Assembly: GCA_030538175.1 (NCBI GenBank)
Contig: JAUNUL010000031.1
Location: forward strand, 1 to 14,492
From: Propionibacteriaceae bacterium
GTDB lineage: Bacteria; Actinomycetota; Actinomycetes; Propionibacteriales; Propionibacteriaceae
Direction: 5' to 3'
Length of the DNA stretch: 14,492 nt
Shown: positions 1 to 6,277 of the stretch, one piece after another
How positions within the stretch are numbered: position 1 is the stretch's first letter
Layout: each line of letters begins with the position of its first letter
The notes under the pieces: generated by a model
What the model was told of the DNA's origin: nothing
The model's database searches: none
What the model saw: the letters and a program-made list of their open reading frames with translations, nothing else
Made by a program: the position numbers and the translations under genes

Positions 1-37
1 CCGTGGGCCCTCGGCCGTTCTTCGAATGACCTTCAGA

Positions 38-1735
38 TCAGACGACCTTGACCTTCACATACTGACCCGGTGCGGCCTCGAGCACGGGGTGCTTGTCGTC
101 GCCCTGCTGGGTCGGCGCGGCAACCTTCTCGCCAGCGGCCTTCTCGAGCCACTCGTACCACAGCGGCCACCAGCTGCCGGGAACGCTCTCAGCGCTGTCG
201 AGCCATGCCTCGGGAGCAGCTCCCTCGGTGCCGTTGATCCAATAGTTGCGCTTCTTCTTCGCCGGCGGGTTGACAACACCGGCGATGTGGCCGGAGGCGC
301 CGAGGACGAACTTCGTGTCGCCGCCGAGGAGCTTGCTGCTCTCATAGGCCGAGGTCCACAGCACGATGTGGTCTTCCTTGGCTGCGAACACGAACGCCGG
401 GATGTCGACGGTGCCGAGGTCAACCTTCACGCCGGCCTGGGTGGTGCCGCCGGGCTTCTTGAGGTTGTTCTCCAGATACATGTTGCGCAGATACCAGCAA
501 TACATCGGACCGGGCAGGTTGCTGCTGTCGGCATTCCAGAACAGGATGTCGAACGCGGGCGGGGCCTGGCCCTTGAGATAGCCAGCGGTGACGTAGTTCC
601 AGATCAGGTCGTTCGCGCGGAGCGAGGAAAAGACCTGGGCGAGGCCCTTGCCCTCGAACACGCCACCCTTGCCGATCTTGGACTCCTGTGCCTCAACGAC
701 GTCCTTGTTGAGCAGGACGCCGATCTCGCCGGGCTCGGAGAAGTCAAGCAGGGTGGTCAGCAGGGTGAGGCTGGCGGCCGGCTTCTCACCGCGGCCCTTG
801 GCCACAGCCAGGGCGCTGGTGAGGAGGGTGCCGCCGATGCAGAAGCCGAGAACCTGGGCTTCCTTGGAACCGGCGATCGCGTTGGTGGTGGCCAGCGCGG
901 TCAGGATGCTCTCGACGTAGTCATCCCAGGTCTTGTCGCCCACGCTCTCGTCGGCGTTGCGCCACGACATCAGGAAGACGTTGTGGCCCGCGTCGACGGC
1001 GTGCTTGACGAACGAGTTCGACGGCTGCAGGTCGAGGATGTAGTACTTGTTGATCGACGGCGGCACGATGAGCAGCGGCGTCGCGTACACCTCTTCGGTG
1101 GTCGCCTTGTAGTGGATCAACTCGAACAACTCGGTCGTGCCGACGTTGACGCCGACCTCGAAGGCATCCATGTCGGTCTGCGAGATGCGGCCCTGGGCGA
1201 GGTCCTCGGCGAACAGCTTCGCGCCATCAACCAGGCTGGCACCGCCGGTCTCGAGGGCCTTGTCGATGGCCTCAGGGTTGGTCAGCAGAGCGTTGGAGGG
1301 GCTGACCGCGTCGGTGATCTGCCGGAGCGCGAACTGCCACTGGGCCTTGTCCTTGTCCTCCAGCGGTGCCGCGTCGAGGGCCTTGAACAGGTTCTCGGTG
1401 GTCGCGAGGTAGGTGCGAGCCAGCATCTCGAAACGAGGGTCGTTGCTCCACGCCTCACCGGCGAAACGCTTGTCGGTGATCGGCTTGGTGAAGGCCTCGG
1501 CGCCCGGGATCATCTTCAGCCACGGCGCGAACATTTCCTGCACCGGTGCGGTCCACTGCTGGAACAGCTGCATCTGGGCCTTGGTCAGGTCGTTGAAGGC
1601 CTTGGTCCAGGGCACCAGGGCCTCGGTGAGCTGCTTGGTCATGCCAACCGCGTCACCCGACGGCGTGAGGATGGCTTGTTGTTGTTTGACCAAATCGGTC
1701 AACCATTGCGTCGGATCAGTGGTTGGTGTGGCCAT
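38..1735 (-). CDS. phaC: Class I poly(3-hydroxyalkanoate) synthase PhaC
   Basis: This 565-residue protein polymerises (R)-3-hydroxyacyl-CoA into polyhydroxyalkanoate and releases CoA; it acts on the surface of storage granules. The N-terminal PhaC_N region is followed by an alpha/beta-hydrolase core. The lipase-like box GFCIGG puts the nucleophile at Cys299. Asp455 (in KEDHI) and His483 (in SGHIAGVVNPP) complete the Cys-Asp-His triad. Other family hallmarks are PPSINKYYILDL (about 225-236) and a Trp-rich stretch near the C-terminus (about 522-529). The length matches class I enzymes that work without PhaE or PhaR. The ATG at 1735 is preceded by GGGAGT about 6 bases upstream, a fair ribosome site. 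No phaA, phaB or phasin gene lies beside it here; the region left of base 38 is not visible. Family assignment is firm; monomer preference cannot be read from the sequence. Confidence 0.95.
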   Translation of the reverse strand: MATPTTDPTQWLTDLVKQQQAILTPSGDAVGMTKQLTEALVPWTKAFNDLTKAQMQLFQQWTAPVQEMFAPWLKMIPGAEAFTKPITDKRFAGEAWSNDPRFEMLARTYLATTENLFKALDAAPLEDKDKAQWQFALRQITDAVSPSNALLTNPEAIDKALETGGASLVDGAKLFAEDLAQGRISQTDMDAFEVGVNVGTTELFELIHYKATTEEVYATPLLIVPPSINKYYILDLQPSNSFVKHAVDAGHNVFLMSWRNADESVGDKTWDDYVESILTALATTNAIAGSKEAQVLGFCIGGTLLTSALAVAKGRGEKPAASLTLLTTLLDFSEPGEIGVLLNKDVVEAQESKIGKGGVFEGKGLAQVFSSLRANDLIWNYVTAGYLKGQAPPAFDILFWNADSSNLPGPMYCWYLRNMYLENNLKKPGGTTQAGVKVDLGTVDIPAFVFAAKEDHIVLWTSAYESSKLLGGDTKFVLGASGHIAGVVNPPAKKKRNYWINGTEGAAPEAWLDSAESVPGSWWPLWYEWLEKAAGEKVAAPTQQGDDKHPVLEAAPGQYVKVKVV

Positions 1736-1920
1736 GCCGGACTCCCGTGGGCTCGTCGGAATTGTCGTACGTCAGGGACCTTATCGGTGCGCCTCAAGAC
1801 GCTAGGTCCAAGGGTGACATCCTGCCCGCACGATGGCCAGAGTGGAGCCGATCGATCCCGCCAGCGGAACGGTGACCCGCCCGAGAGTGCCATCGCCTCG
1901 GTCTGTGGGCATCAACGCCA

Positions 1921-2271
1921 TCAGCCGCGCAGGATCGAGGTCATTTTCTTTCCACGGGCGACTTCGTCGACGACTTTGTCCATGTATCTGATTTTCTGCA
2001 TCAGTGGATCTTCGATGTCCTCGACGCGATAGCCGCAGATCACGCCGGTGATCAGACTGGCGTTCGGGTTCATGGCCGGCGCCTGATCGAAGAACTCCTC
2101 GAGCGTCACTTTGTCGGCAATCGTCTGGGCCAGGCCGGCGTCGTCATAACCGGTCAGCCACGTCAGGACTTGGTGCAGGTCGGCGGTGGTCCGACCCTTC
2201 TTCTCGACTTTGGTCACATAGTGCGGATAGATGTCAGCGAAGGCCATGTCGAAGATCTTGTGTCGGGTCAT
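1921..2271 (-). CDS. DUF2200 domain-containing protein
   Basis: A 116-residue soluble protein of the DUF2200 family, whose function is unknown to me. The whole chain matches the family pattern: [16 protein letters not shown] at the start, [20 protein letters not shown], then [31 protein letters not shown] near the end. I place the start at the ATG at 2271, giving [10 protein letters not shown] GGGAG ribosome site (2281-2285) lies 9 bases before it, and family members begin at this point. A possible upstream ATG at 2289 adds six residues without a comparable site. It lies 185 bases upstream of phaC on the same strand and is divergent from the deacetylase at 2318. The spacing gives no strong operon signal with phaC. 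Confidence 0.85.
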   Translation of the reverse strand: [116 protein letters not shown]

Positions 2272-2280
2272 GGGCGGAGT

Positions 2281-2285
2281 CTCCC
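2281..2285 (-). promoter_or_regulatory. Ribosome binding site deciding the DUF2200 start
   Basis: GGGAG on the minus strand sits 9 bases before the ATG at 2271. It also lies downstream of the alternative ATG at 2289, so it favours the shorter protein. Confidence 0.5.
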
Positions 2286-2305
2286 GCATGCTTTGGGGGC
2301 CCGCC

Positions 2306-2311
2306 TAAAGT
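2306..2311 (+). promoter_or_regulatory. Candidate -10 box for leaderless transcription of the PIG-L gene
   Basis: TAAAGT fits the actinobacterial TAnnnT -10 pattern. Six bases separate it from the GTG at 2318, so transcription would begin at or next to the start codon. No good Shine-Dalgarno sequence precedes this GTG, which supports a leaderless mRNA. No clear -35 box is visible at the usual distance. Confidence 0.5.
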
Positions 2312-2317
2312 GACCGC

Positions 2318-3136
2318 GTGGCAACGATTGTTTTCGTACACGCACATCCCGACGACGAGGCGTCGCAGACCGCCGGCACCATGGCGCTCGCCGCGGATCA
2401 GGGCCATCGCGTGGTGTGCATTTATGCGACGAGTGGCGAGCTGGGGAACACGCCTGAGGTGTTGAACGGCGCCTCGCTTCGGGAGCACCGGCGGGCCGAG
2501 GCGGAGGAGTCCGCGCGGATCCTGGGCACGGCTCGGTTGGTCTGGTTGGAGTACGCCGACTCCGGCCTGCAGGGCTGGGATCCCGACCGCGCTGAGCGGG
2601 CGTTCATCGACGAGGATGTCGAGGAGGTTGCCCGCCGCATCGCTGATGTGCTCGACTCCGAGGACGCCGACTTCGTCGTGGGCTATGACTGGCACGGCAA
2701 CTATGGGCACCCCGATCACGTGCAGGTCCACCGCGTCACGAAACGGGCTGCGGACCTGGCGCGCAGACGACCGGCGTACCTCGAGGAGACCCTGAACCGC
2801 GACCACATGCGACGCATGTTCGCGATGGCGCGGGAGGCGGGCCTGCTGGGGGAGCGGGCTGAGGTGATGGATGTGGACGCACCCAAGCTGGATGGCAACC
2901 CGATGGGCACCCCGGAAGCCGAACTGCACTGGGCCGTCGACATCAGCTCGGTGATCGCCCGCAAGCGGGCCGCCCTGGCCAGCCACGCGTCCCAGCCGGA
3001 TGCGGCCAGCTTCCTGGAGATGCCCGAGGAGCAGTTCGCGGTGGCGATGCAGTTCGAGTACTACATCGAACCCGGCCGACCCGAGGGCATGATCGTGGGT
3101 TGGCCGTTCGGTGCGGCGGCCAACCAGGAAGCCTGA
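2318..3136 (+). CDS. PIG-L (LmbE-like) family zinc deacetylase
   Basis: A 272-residue cytosolic protein of the PIG-L/LmbE family, zinc enzymes that remove N-acyl groups from GlcNAc-type sugars or act on thiol conjugates. The first motif is AHPDDE at residues 9-14, with His10 and Asp13 as likely zinc ligands and Asp12 as likely general base. The second is HPDH at 131-134, where His134 would be the third ligand. The start is a GTG at 2318 with no ribosome site but a TAAAGT -10 box 6 bases upstream. The family includes MshB and Mca of mycothiol metabolism. The sequence after the first motif (YATSGELGNTPEVLN) differs from the forms I remember for those two, so I do not assign a mycothiol role. 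The stop is 1 base from the stop of the convergent lipoprotein gene. Confidence 0.88.
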   Translation: MATIVFVHAHPDDEASQTAGTMALAADQGHRVVCIYATSGELGNTPEVLNGASLREHRRAEAEESARILGTARLVWLEYADSGLQGWDPDRAERAFIDEDVEEVARRIADVLDSEDADFVVGYDWHGNYGHPDHVQVHRVTKRAADLARRRPAYLEETLNRDHMRRMFAMAREAGLLGERAEVMDVDAPKLDGNPMGTPEAELHWAVDISSVIARKRAALASHASQPDAASFLEMPEEQFAVAMQFEYYIEPGRPEGMIVGWPFGAAANQEA

Positions 3137-3137
3137 C

Positions 3138-3845
3138 TCAGCAGCCGTCCCACATGTAGTGGTCGCTGTAGTACCGCGCGGAGATGAACTCGATGCGCGT
3201 CTGCGGCGTCAGCTGCTTGGTCTCCCACGTCGGTGCGAAGACGATCTCCCGGTCACCGACGCGGACGAACGCGGTCGGATACGGCTGGTACCCGATCTTC
3301 ACCTCGCGCTCCAACTGGGCGCCGTAAATCCGTTCGATCTCGGCCACGGTCATGCCGACCTTTGCTCCGGAGCGTGTCGCGTATCGAGGCGAGCTCAGCG
3401 TGATGTCGCCGAGGCGTTCGGCGGCGTCCGAGCGCAGATCGATGCCGCGGGCCTGCAGTTGTTTGCTCGTGACCTGATGGGGTGGGCAGTCGGGGGAGAC
3501 CTCGAGCCACCCGTTGCGGTGCAGTTCGTCCCAGGTCATCCCGATCTTGATCGGGCCGAGGCCGGAGGTGTCGAGCACGGCGTTGTCGAGGCTGACCGGG
3601 GCCGCGCTGGACGGCTTCGTTGGGCTGGGGGAGCGCGTCGCGGATGGAGTCGTGCGGCGGGGAGTGGGCGTACTGGCCGTCGTCGGCGACGCGGGTGCCG
3701 GGCTGGCCGGAGCGCTCGTGGCAGGGGCGGCGCTTGTTGGGGGCGCAGCCGTTGGGGGAGTGGCAGGCGGAGCGTCGGCCGTGGTCCCGCCGCAGCCCGC
3801 CAGGGCTATGCAGGTCGTGACGGCCACAAGAAGACGAACACGCAT
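3138..3845 (-). CDS. Lipoprotein with Pro/Thr/Ser-rich linker, function unknown
   Basis: A 235-residue predicted lipoprotein. The N-terminus MRVRLLVAVTTCIALAGC is a signal peptide ending in the lipobox LAGC, so Cys18 would be lipidated and the protein anchored outside the membrane. Residues about 20-85 are a low-complexity Ala/Pro/Thr/Ser linker, probably spanning part of the cell wall. The remaining ~150 residues form a domain with two similar segments, GPIKIGMTWDELHRNG and GAKVGMTVAEIERIYG, suggesting an internal duplication; similar G-x-x-x-GM repeats occur in other secreted actinobacterial proteins. Cys residues in SPDC and at the extreme C-terminus could form a disulfide. The start at 3845 is set by AAGGAA (3853-3858), 7 bases upstream; an upstream GTG at 3881 would put 12 extra residues before the signal peptide. 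I do not recognise a specific function. Confidence 0.8.
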   Translation of the reverse strand: MRVRLLVAVTTCIALAGCGGTTADAPPATPPTAAPPTSAAPATSAPASPAPASPTTASTPTPRRTTPSATRSPSPTKPSSAAPVSLDNAVLDTSGLGPIKIGMTWDELHRNGWLEVSPDCPPHQVTSKQLQARGIDLRSDAAERLGDITLSSPRYATRSGAKVGMTVAEIERIYGAQLEREVKIGYQPYPTAFVRVGDREIVFAPTWETKQLTPQTRIEFISARYYSDHYMWDGC

Positions 3846-3852
3846 CGGAAGA

Positions 3853-3858
3853 TTCCTT
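3853..3858 (-). promoter_or_regulatory. Ribosome binding site deciding the lipoprotein start
   Basis: AAGGAA on the minus strand lies 7 bases before the ATG at 3845. The upstream start at 3881 has no comparable site and would spoil the signal peptide. Confidence 0.55.
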
Positions 3859-3939
3859 TCCCCGTGCTTGTTTGCCACCATGGGTGACGGCGGACGCGTT
3901 GTCCAGTGATCCGGGTGAAGGATTGGTCACGTTTCGGAT

Positions 3940-3945
3940 GGGGAG
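3940..3945 (+). promoter_or_regulatory. Ribosome binding site deciding the DUF1905 gene start
   Basis: GGGGAG lies 5 bases before the ATG at 3951. It supports this start over the in-frame GTG at 3906, which would add 15 residues unlike the family N-terminus. Confidence 0.55.
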
Positions 3946-3950
3946 AGTCG

Positions 3951-4478
3951 ATGGGCATCGAGTTCACGGCGCAGGTCGAGCAGATCGGTGAGCGTCTGAT
4001 CGTCCGTTTGCCGGGTGAGGCGAGCGCGGAGTTGCCGTCCCGCGGGCAGGTGGCGGTGGAGGGGGAGTTGAACGGGCAGCCGTACGCCACCGTCCTGGAA
4101 CCCGACGGCCGCAAAGGGCACTGGATCGCTGTGTCGGAAGCGGTGGCTGCTGAGTTGGCGTTGACCGATGGGGCAGAGGTGACGGGGGAGTTGACCCCAA
4201 CGAAGGTGTGGCCGGAGCCGACCATGCCGGACGACCTCGGGGCTGCCCTGGCCGAGGCCGTCGACTTGGCCGGCACCTGGTCGAGCCTCACGCCGATGGC
4301 GCGCTGGGAGTGGGTGCGCTGGGTGCAGTCCACCAAGAACACGACCACCCGGGAGCGTCGGGTCGAGGTGAGCATCTCGAAGCTCCGCGACGGCAAACGT
4401 CGGCCGTGCTGCTTCGACCTCTCGTCCTGCACCGACCCCGAACTCGCCAAGAGCGGCAAGCTGATCGAGACCGCCTGA
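3951..4478 (+). CDS. DUF1905 / YdeI (OmpD-associated)-type protein
   Basis: A 175-residue soluble protein with two parts. Residues about 1-85 fit DUF1905, a small beta-barrel-like domain (EFTAQVEQIGERLIVRLP, then GHWIAVSEAVAAELALTDGAEVTGEL). Residues about 90-150 fit the YdeI/OmpD-associated helical domain (MPDDLGAALAEAVDLAGTWSSLTPMARWEWVRWV, followed by STKNTTTRERRV). The pairing is common in actinobacteria, but its biochemical role is not established. The C-terminal tail after about residue 150 carries three Cys residues (RPCCFDLSSC) and is not part of either domain as I know it. The start at 3951 follows GGGGAG. The gene is divergent from the lipoprotein at 3845, with 105 bases between them, and is followed by a long non-coding stretch, so it is probably monocistronic. 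Confidence 0.78.
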   Translation: MGIEFTAQVEQIGERLIVRLPGEASAELPSRGQVAVEGELNGQPYATVLEPDGRKGHWIAVSEAVAAELALTDGAEVTGELTPTKVWPEPTMPDDLGAALAEAVDLAGTWSSLTPMARWEWVRWVQSTKNTTTRERRVEVSISKLRDGKRRPCCFDLSSCTDPELAKSGKLIETA

Positions 4479-4609
4479 CCAGACCTGCCGGGATCGGATG
4501 TATCGACTGGATCTTCACGGCAGCACCTCATAAGACAATGCATGCAAGCATGAAGCAGCTGAGAGTGGGCCCAGCGAGCAAAGTGACATAATGTCGCTTA
4601 TCGGACTGC
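4479..4609. other. Non-coding stretch left of the symmetric element
   Basis: No gene seen. By eye it is less GC-rich than the flanking genes. It contains short dyads: CATGC-aa-GCATG at 4541-4552 and the 11-base palindrome GACATAATGTC at 4585-4595. The latter shares CATAAT with the terminal repeat that begins at 4610, which may be chance. No convincing terminator follows the gene ending at 4478: a CTGCCG/CGGCAG pair (4485-4490, 4518-4523) encloses a 27-base loop and has no T-tract. Confidence 0.4.
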
Positions 4610-4631
4610 CGGCATAATCTGCAGTCATCTG
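4610..4631 (+). repeat. Left terminal inverted repeat, 22 bp
   Basis: Begins CGGCATAATCTGCAG and matches the right terminus 4813-4834 base for base in reverse complement. It contains the CTGCAG core found in both outer copies. Confidence 0.9.
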
Positions 4632-4675
4632 TGGCTTAGGCGGTATTTCGCCTTGTCGCGAGGCGACTCCTTGCT

Positions 4676-4693
4676 GATGGGTGCAGGATTTGC
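4676..4693 (-). repeat. Left inner inverted repeat, 18 bp
   Basis: GATGGGTGCAGGATTTGC matches the reverse complement of 4751-4768 at 15 of 18 positions. Read on the minus strand, it matches the outer repeat core (4612-4629) at 13 of 18. Confidence 0.65.
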
Positions 4694-4750
4694 CGTTTCG
4701 TTACGGCCGCCGGGGTCTGCGACTCGGCCCAACGACCGCTTCGCAAAAAA

Positions 4751-4768
4751 GCAAAACTTGCATCCATC
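4751..4768 (+). repeat. Right inner inverted repeat, 18 bp
   Basis: GCAAAACTTGCATCCATC is the mirror partner of 4676-4693 and lies at exactly the mirror distance from the element centre. It shares 13 of 18 positions with the outer repeat core. Confidence 0.65.
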
Positions 4769-4812
4769 TCCCCGCTGAGCGTTCCCGACCACGGGTTTCG
4801 CCTCGTCAGCGC

Positions 4813-4834
4813 CAGATGACTGCAGATTATGCCG
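4813..4834 (-). repeat. Right terminal inverted repeat, 22 bp
   Basis: Exact reverse complement of 4610-4631. It ends 53 bases before the iron box of the siderophore-interacting protein gene. Confidence 0.9.
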
Positions 4835-4887
4835 CTGTGGACGCTTGTCGCTGGTGAACGACGGCGATATGCGGCGCCGTTGCTGTC

Positions 4888-4906
4888 ATCAGTTAGGCTT
4901 ACCTAA
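4888..4906 (+). promoter_or_regulatory. DtxR/IdeR-type iron box upstream of the siderophore-interacting protein gene
   Basis: The 14 bases TTAGGCTTACCTAA (4893-4906) match the right 14 positions of the actinobacterial iron box TTAGGTTAGGCTAACCTAA with one mismatch. Over the full 19-base window about 15 positions agree. It lies 20 bases before the start codon, where a bound repressor would overlap the promoter or the transcription start. The expected effect is repression by the Fe2+-loaded regulator and expression under iron limitation, which fits the product. Confidence 0.8.
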
Positions 4907-4926
4907 ATCGATGTGAAGGGTTCGTC

Positions 4927-5727
4927 ATGCATGGAGAAGTTCGCAGCACGCAGCGCCTGACGCCGCAGTTGATGCGCGTCGTCCTGGGTGGCGATGGATT
5001 GGCTGGGTTTGTAGCGCCGAAGTCCGCGGATGCCTATGTGAATTGCGCGTTCCTGCCGGACGGTGCGGCGTATGAGGTTCCGTTCGACCCGGAAGCCGTA
5101 CGCGGGCTGCCGGCCGAGGAACGTCCGTATCCGCGTCGCCTGACTGTTCGCGCCTGGGATGAAGCAACACGCGAGCTGACCCTGGATATCGCTGTGCACG
5201 GTGATGCGGGGTACGCCGGCCGCTGGGCGATGCACGCCAAGCCCGGTGACAAGCTGCAATTCAAGGGTCCCGCGGACGGCTATGTGCCGCATCCGGACGC
5301 CGATTCCTATCTTTTCGTGGGCGATGAAAGCGCGCTACCGGCGATCGCCGTGGCCGCCGAGATGGTGTCACCGGGCAAGCCGGTCACGATCGTCGCCGAG
5401 GTCGAGGACGCCGACGGCGAGATCGCACTCGACTCCCCCGGCGATCTCGAGGTTCACTGGGTCCACCGGGCCGGTCAGTCCGATCTGGACGATCTGATGG
5501 CGAATGTTGTCGCCGGCCTGCCCAAGCCGCAGGGCCGGCTCAGCGCCTTCGTACACGGCGAGGCGGCCGAAACCCGGGCGGTCCGCCGGGTGCTCCTCGG
5601 CGAAAAGCGTGTCGACCTCGACTGGCTGTCCTGCTCCCCCTATTGGCGACGTGGCCTCAATGACGAGGAATGGCGCTCCATCAAGGGCCAGTGGGTGCGG
5701 GACGTGAACGCGGAGTCCTTCGACTGA
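4927..5727 (+). CDS. Siderophore-interacting protein (FAD-dependent ferric-siderophore reductase, ViuB/YqjH type)
   Basis: A 266-residue cytosolic flavoprotein of the siderophore-interacting family. Such enzymes use NAD(P)H to reduce siderophore-bound Fe3+, releasing iron inside the cell. The FAD domain shows PRRLTVRAWD (69-78), a version of the RxYTxR flavin motif, and DIAVHGDAGYAGRWA (87-101) in place of the usual GPASxWA loop. The C-terminal NAD(P)H domain shows VGDESALPAI (131-140), AFVHGEAAETRAVRR (207-221) and the end signature SPYWRRGLNDEEW (237-249), usually SGYWRxG. The ATG at 4927 follows GAAGGG by 6 bases. An iron box at 4888-4906 implies derepression under iron starvation. No siderophore synthesis or uptake gene is in the window. 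Confidence 0.93.
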   Translation: MHGEVRSTQRLTPQLMRVVLGGDGLAGFVAPKSADAYVNCAFLPDGAAYEVPFDPEAVRGLPAEERPYPRRLTVRAWDEATRELTLDIAVHGDAGYAGRWAMHAKPGDKLQFKGPADGYVPHPDADSYLFVGDESALPAIAVAAEMVSPGKPVTIVAEVEDADGEIALDSPGDLEVHWVHRAGQSDLDDLMANVVAGLPKPQGRLSAFVHGEAAETRAVRRVLLGEKRVDLDWLSCSPYWRRGLNDEEWRSIKGQWVRDVNAESFD

Positions 5728-5736
5728 ATGTCAGCC

Positions 5737-5753
5737 AGCAGCGTTACGCTGCT
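5737..5753 (+). other. Small perfect hairpin between the reductase and DoxX genes
   Basis: AGCAGCG-tta-CGCTGCT forms a 7-bp stem with a 3-base loop, 10 bases after the reductase stop. It has no T-tract, so it is not a typical intrinsic terminator. It could attenuate read-through or stabilise the upstream mRNA. Confidence 0.4.
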
Positions 5754-5793
5754 CCTGGCCGCAACGCAATGTCGACAAACAAATGAGGAACCC

Positions 5794-6246
5794 ATGAAAC
5801 TGAGTCACCTGCCCATCCGTCTCGCCGCGGGCGCATTCTTCCTGAATGCTGGCATCTCCAAGCTCGGCATGAGCGCCGAACAGGCCGCCGGGATGCGCGC
5901 GATGGGAAGCGCCGGCGTCCCGCTGCTCGACAAGGTCGATGACGAGACCTTCGCCAAGGCCCTGCCGGCCGGTGAGATCGCGGTCGGCGCTTCGCTGCTC
6001 CTGCCCTTCATCCCGTCGTGGCTGAGCGGTGCCGCCCTGACTGCCTTCAGCTCCGGTCTGGTGAACATGTATCTCAAGACCCCCGGCATGACCCAAGAAG
6101 ACGGCATCCGCCCGACCGAACAGGGCACTGCCGTGGCGAAGGACATCGCCTTCCTCGGCATTGGCGCCACGCTGCTGCTCGACTCGCTGCTGGGGGGCCG
6201 CAAGAAGAAGAACAAGAAGAAGGCTCGGGCGGCCGTCGCCGACTGA
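5794..6246 (+). CDS. DoxX-like family membrane protein
   Basis: A 150-residue integral membrane protein resembling the DoxX family. The N-terminal helix LPIRLAAGAFFLNAGISKLG carries the family's first-helix pattern (R, then N-G-SK). Further hydrophobic segments are about residues 58-95 (EIAVGASLLLPFIPSWL, then SGAALTAFSSGLVNMYL) and 115-133 (AKDIAFLGIGATLLLDSLL). The tail GGRKKKNKKKARAAVAD is very basic and probably cytoplasmic. Function in this family is poorly defined; some members are tied to redox or membrane stress. The ATG at 5794 follows GAGGAA by 4 bases; an earlier in-frame ATG at 5728 gives an atypical N-terminus and overlaps the hairpin. It may be co-transcribed with the reductase 66 bases upstream. 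Confidence 0.78.
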   Translation: MKLSHLPIRLAAGAFFLNAGISKLGMSAEQAAGMRAMGSAGVPLLDKVDDETFAKALPAGEIAVGASLLLPFIPSWLSGAALTAFSSGLVNMYLKTPGMTQEDGIRPTEQGTAVAKDIAFLGIGATLLLDSLLGGRKKKNKKKARAAVAD

Positions 6247-6277
6247 GCCCCCTCGCGCGGCGGGCGCCGGTCGGGTC

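Larger units (their letters stand above)
4610..4834. mobile_element. 225-bp non-coding element with perfect 22-bp inverted termini (MITE-like or invertible segment)
   Basis: The 22 bases at 4610-4631 are the exact reverse complement of 4813-4834. A second inverted pair lies inside, 4676-4693 against 4751-4768, with 15 of 18 positions complementary. The two pairs share one centre (4610+4834 = 4676+4768), so the arms have equal length and spacing. The inner sites also resemble the outer ones when read in the opposite orientation (13 of 18 each), giving four copies of a motif like GCAWAAYCTGCANYCATC arranged forward, reverse, forward, reverse. The interior has no credible ORF. Such built-in symmetry suggests binding sites for a transposase or recombinase: either a miniature inverted-repeat element or an invertible segment. 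No transposase or recombinase gene is present here, and no clear target duplication is visible (only a weak CTG on each side, one base out of register). Confidence 0.6.

Noticed and set aside
1736..1920. Search for a small gene or terminator between DUF2200 and phaC
   Set aside because: The only ORF there (1699-1893, minus) overlaps the phaC start in another frame and has no domain. A TAAGGT (1778-1783, minus strand) could be a -10 box for phaC but has no matching -35 box.
26..2032. Very long plus-strand ORF (668 codons) across the phaC region
   Set aside because: It is antisense to phaC, which has a full catalytic triad and family motifs. The long opposite frame is a by-product of high-GC codon bias and shows no domain.
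4208..4591. Plus-strand ORF overlapping the end of the DUF1905 gene
   Set aside because: It is an out-of-frame shadow with no domain and no ribosome site.
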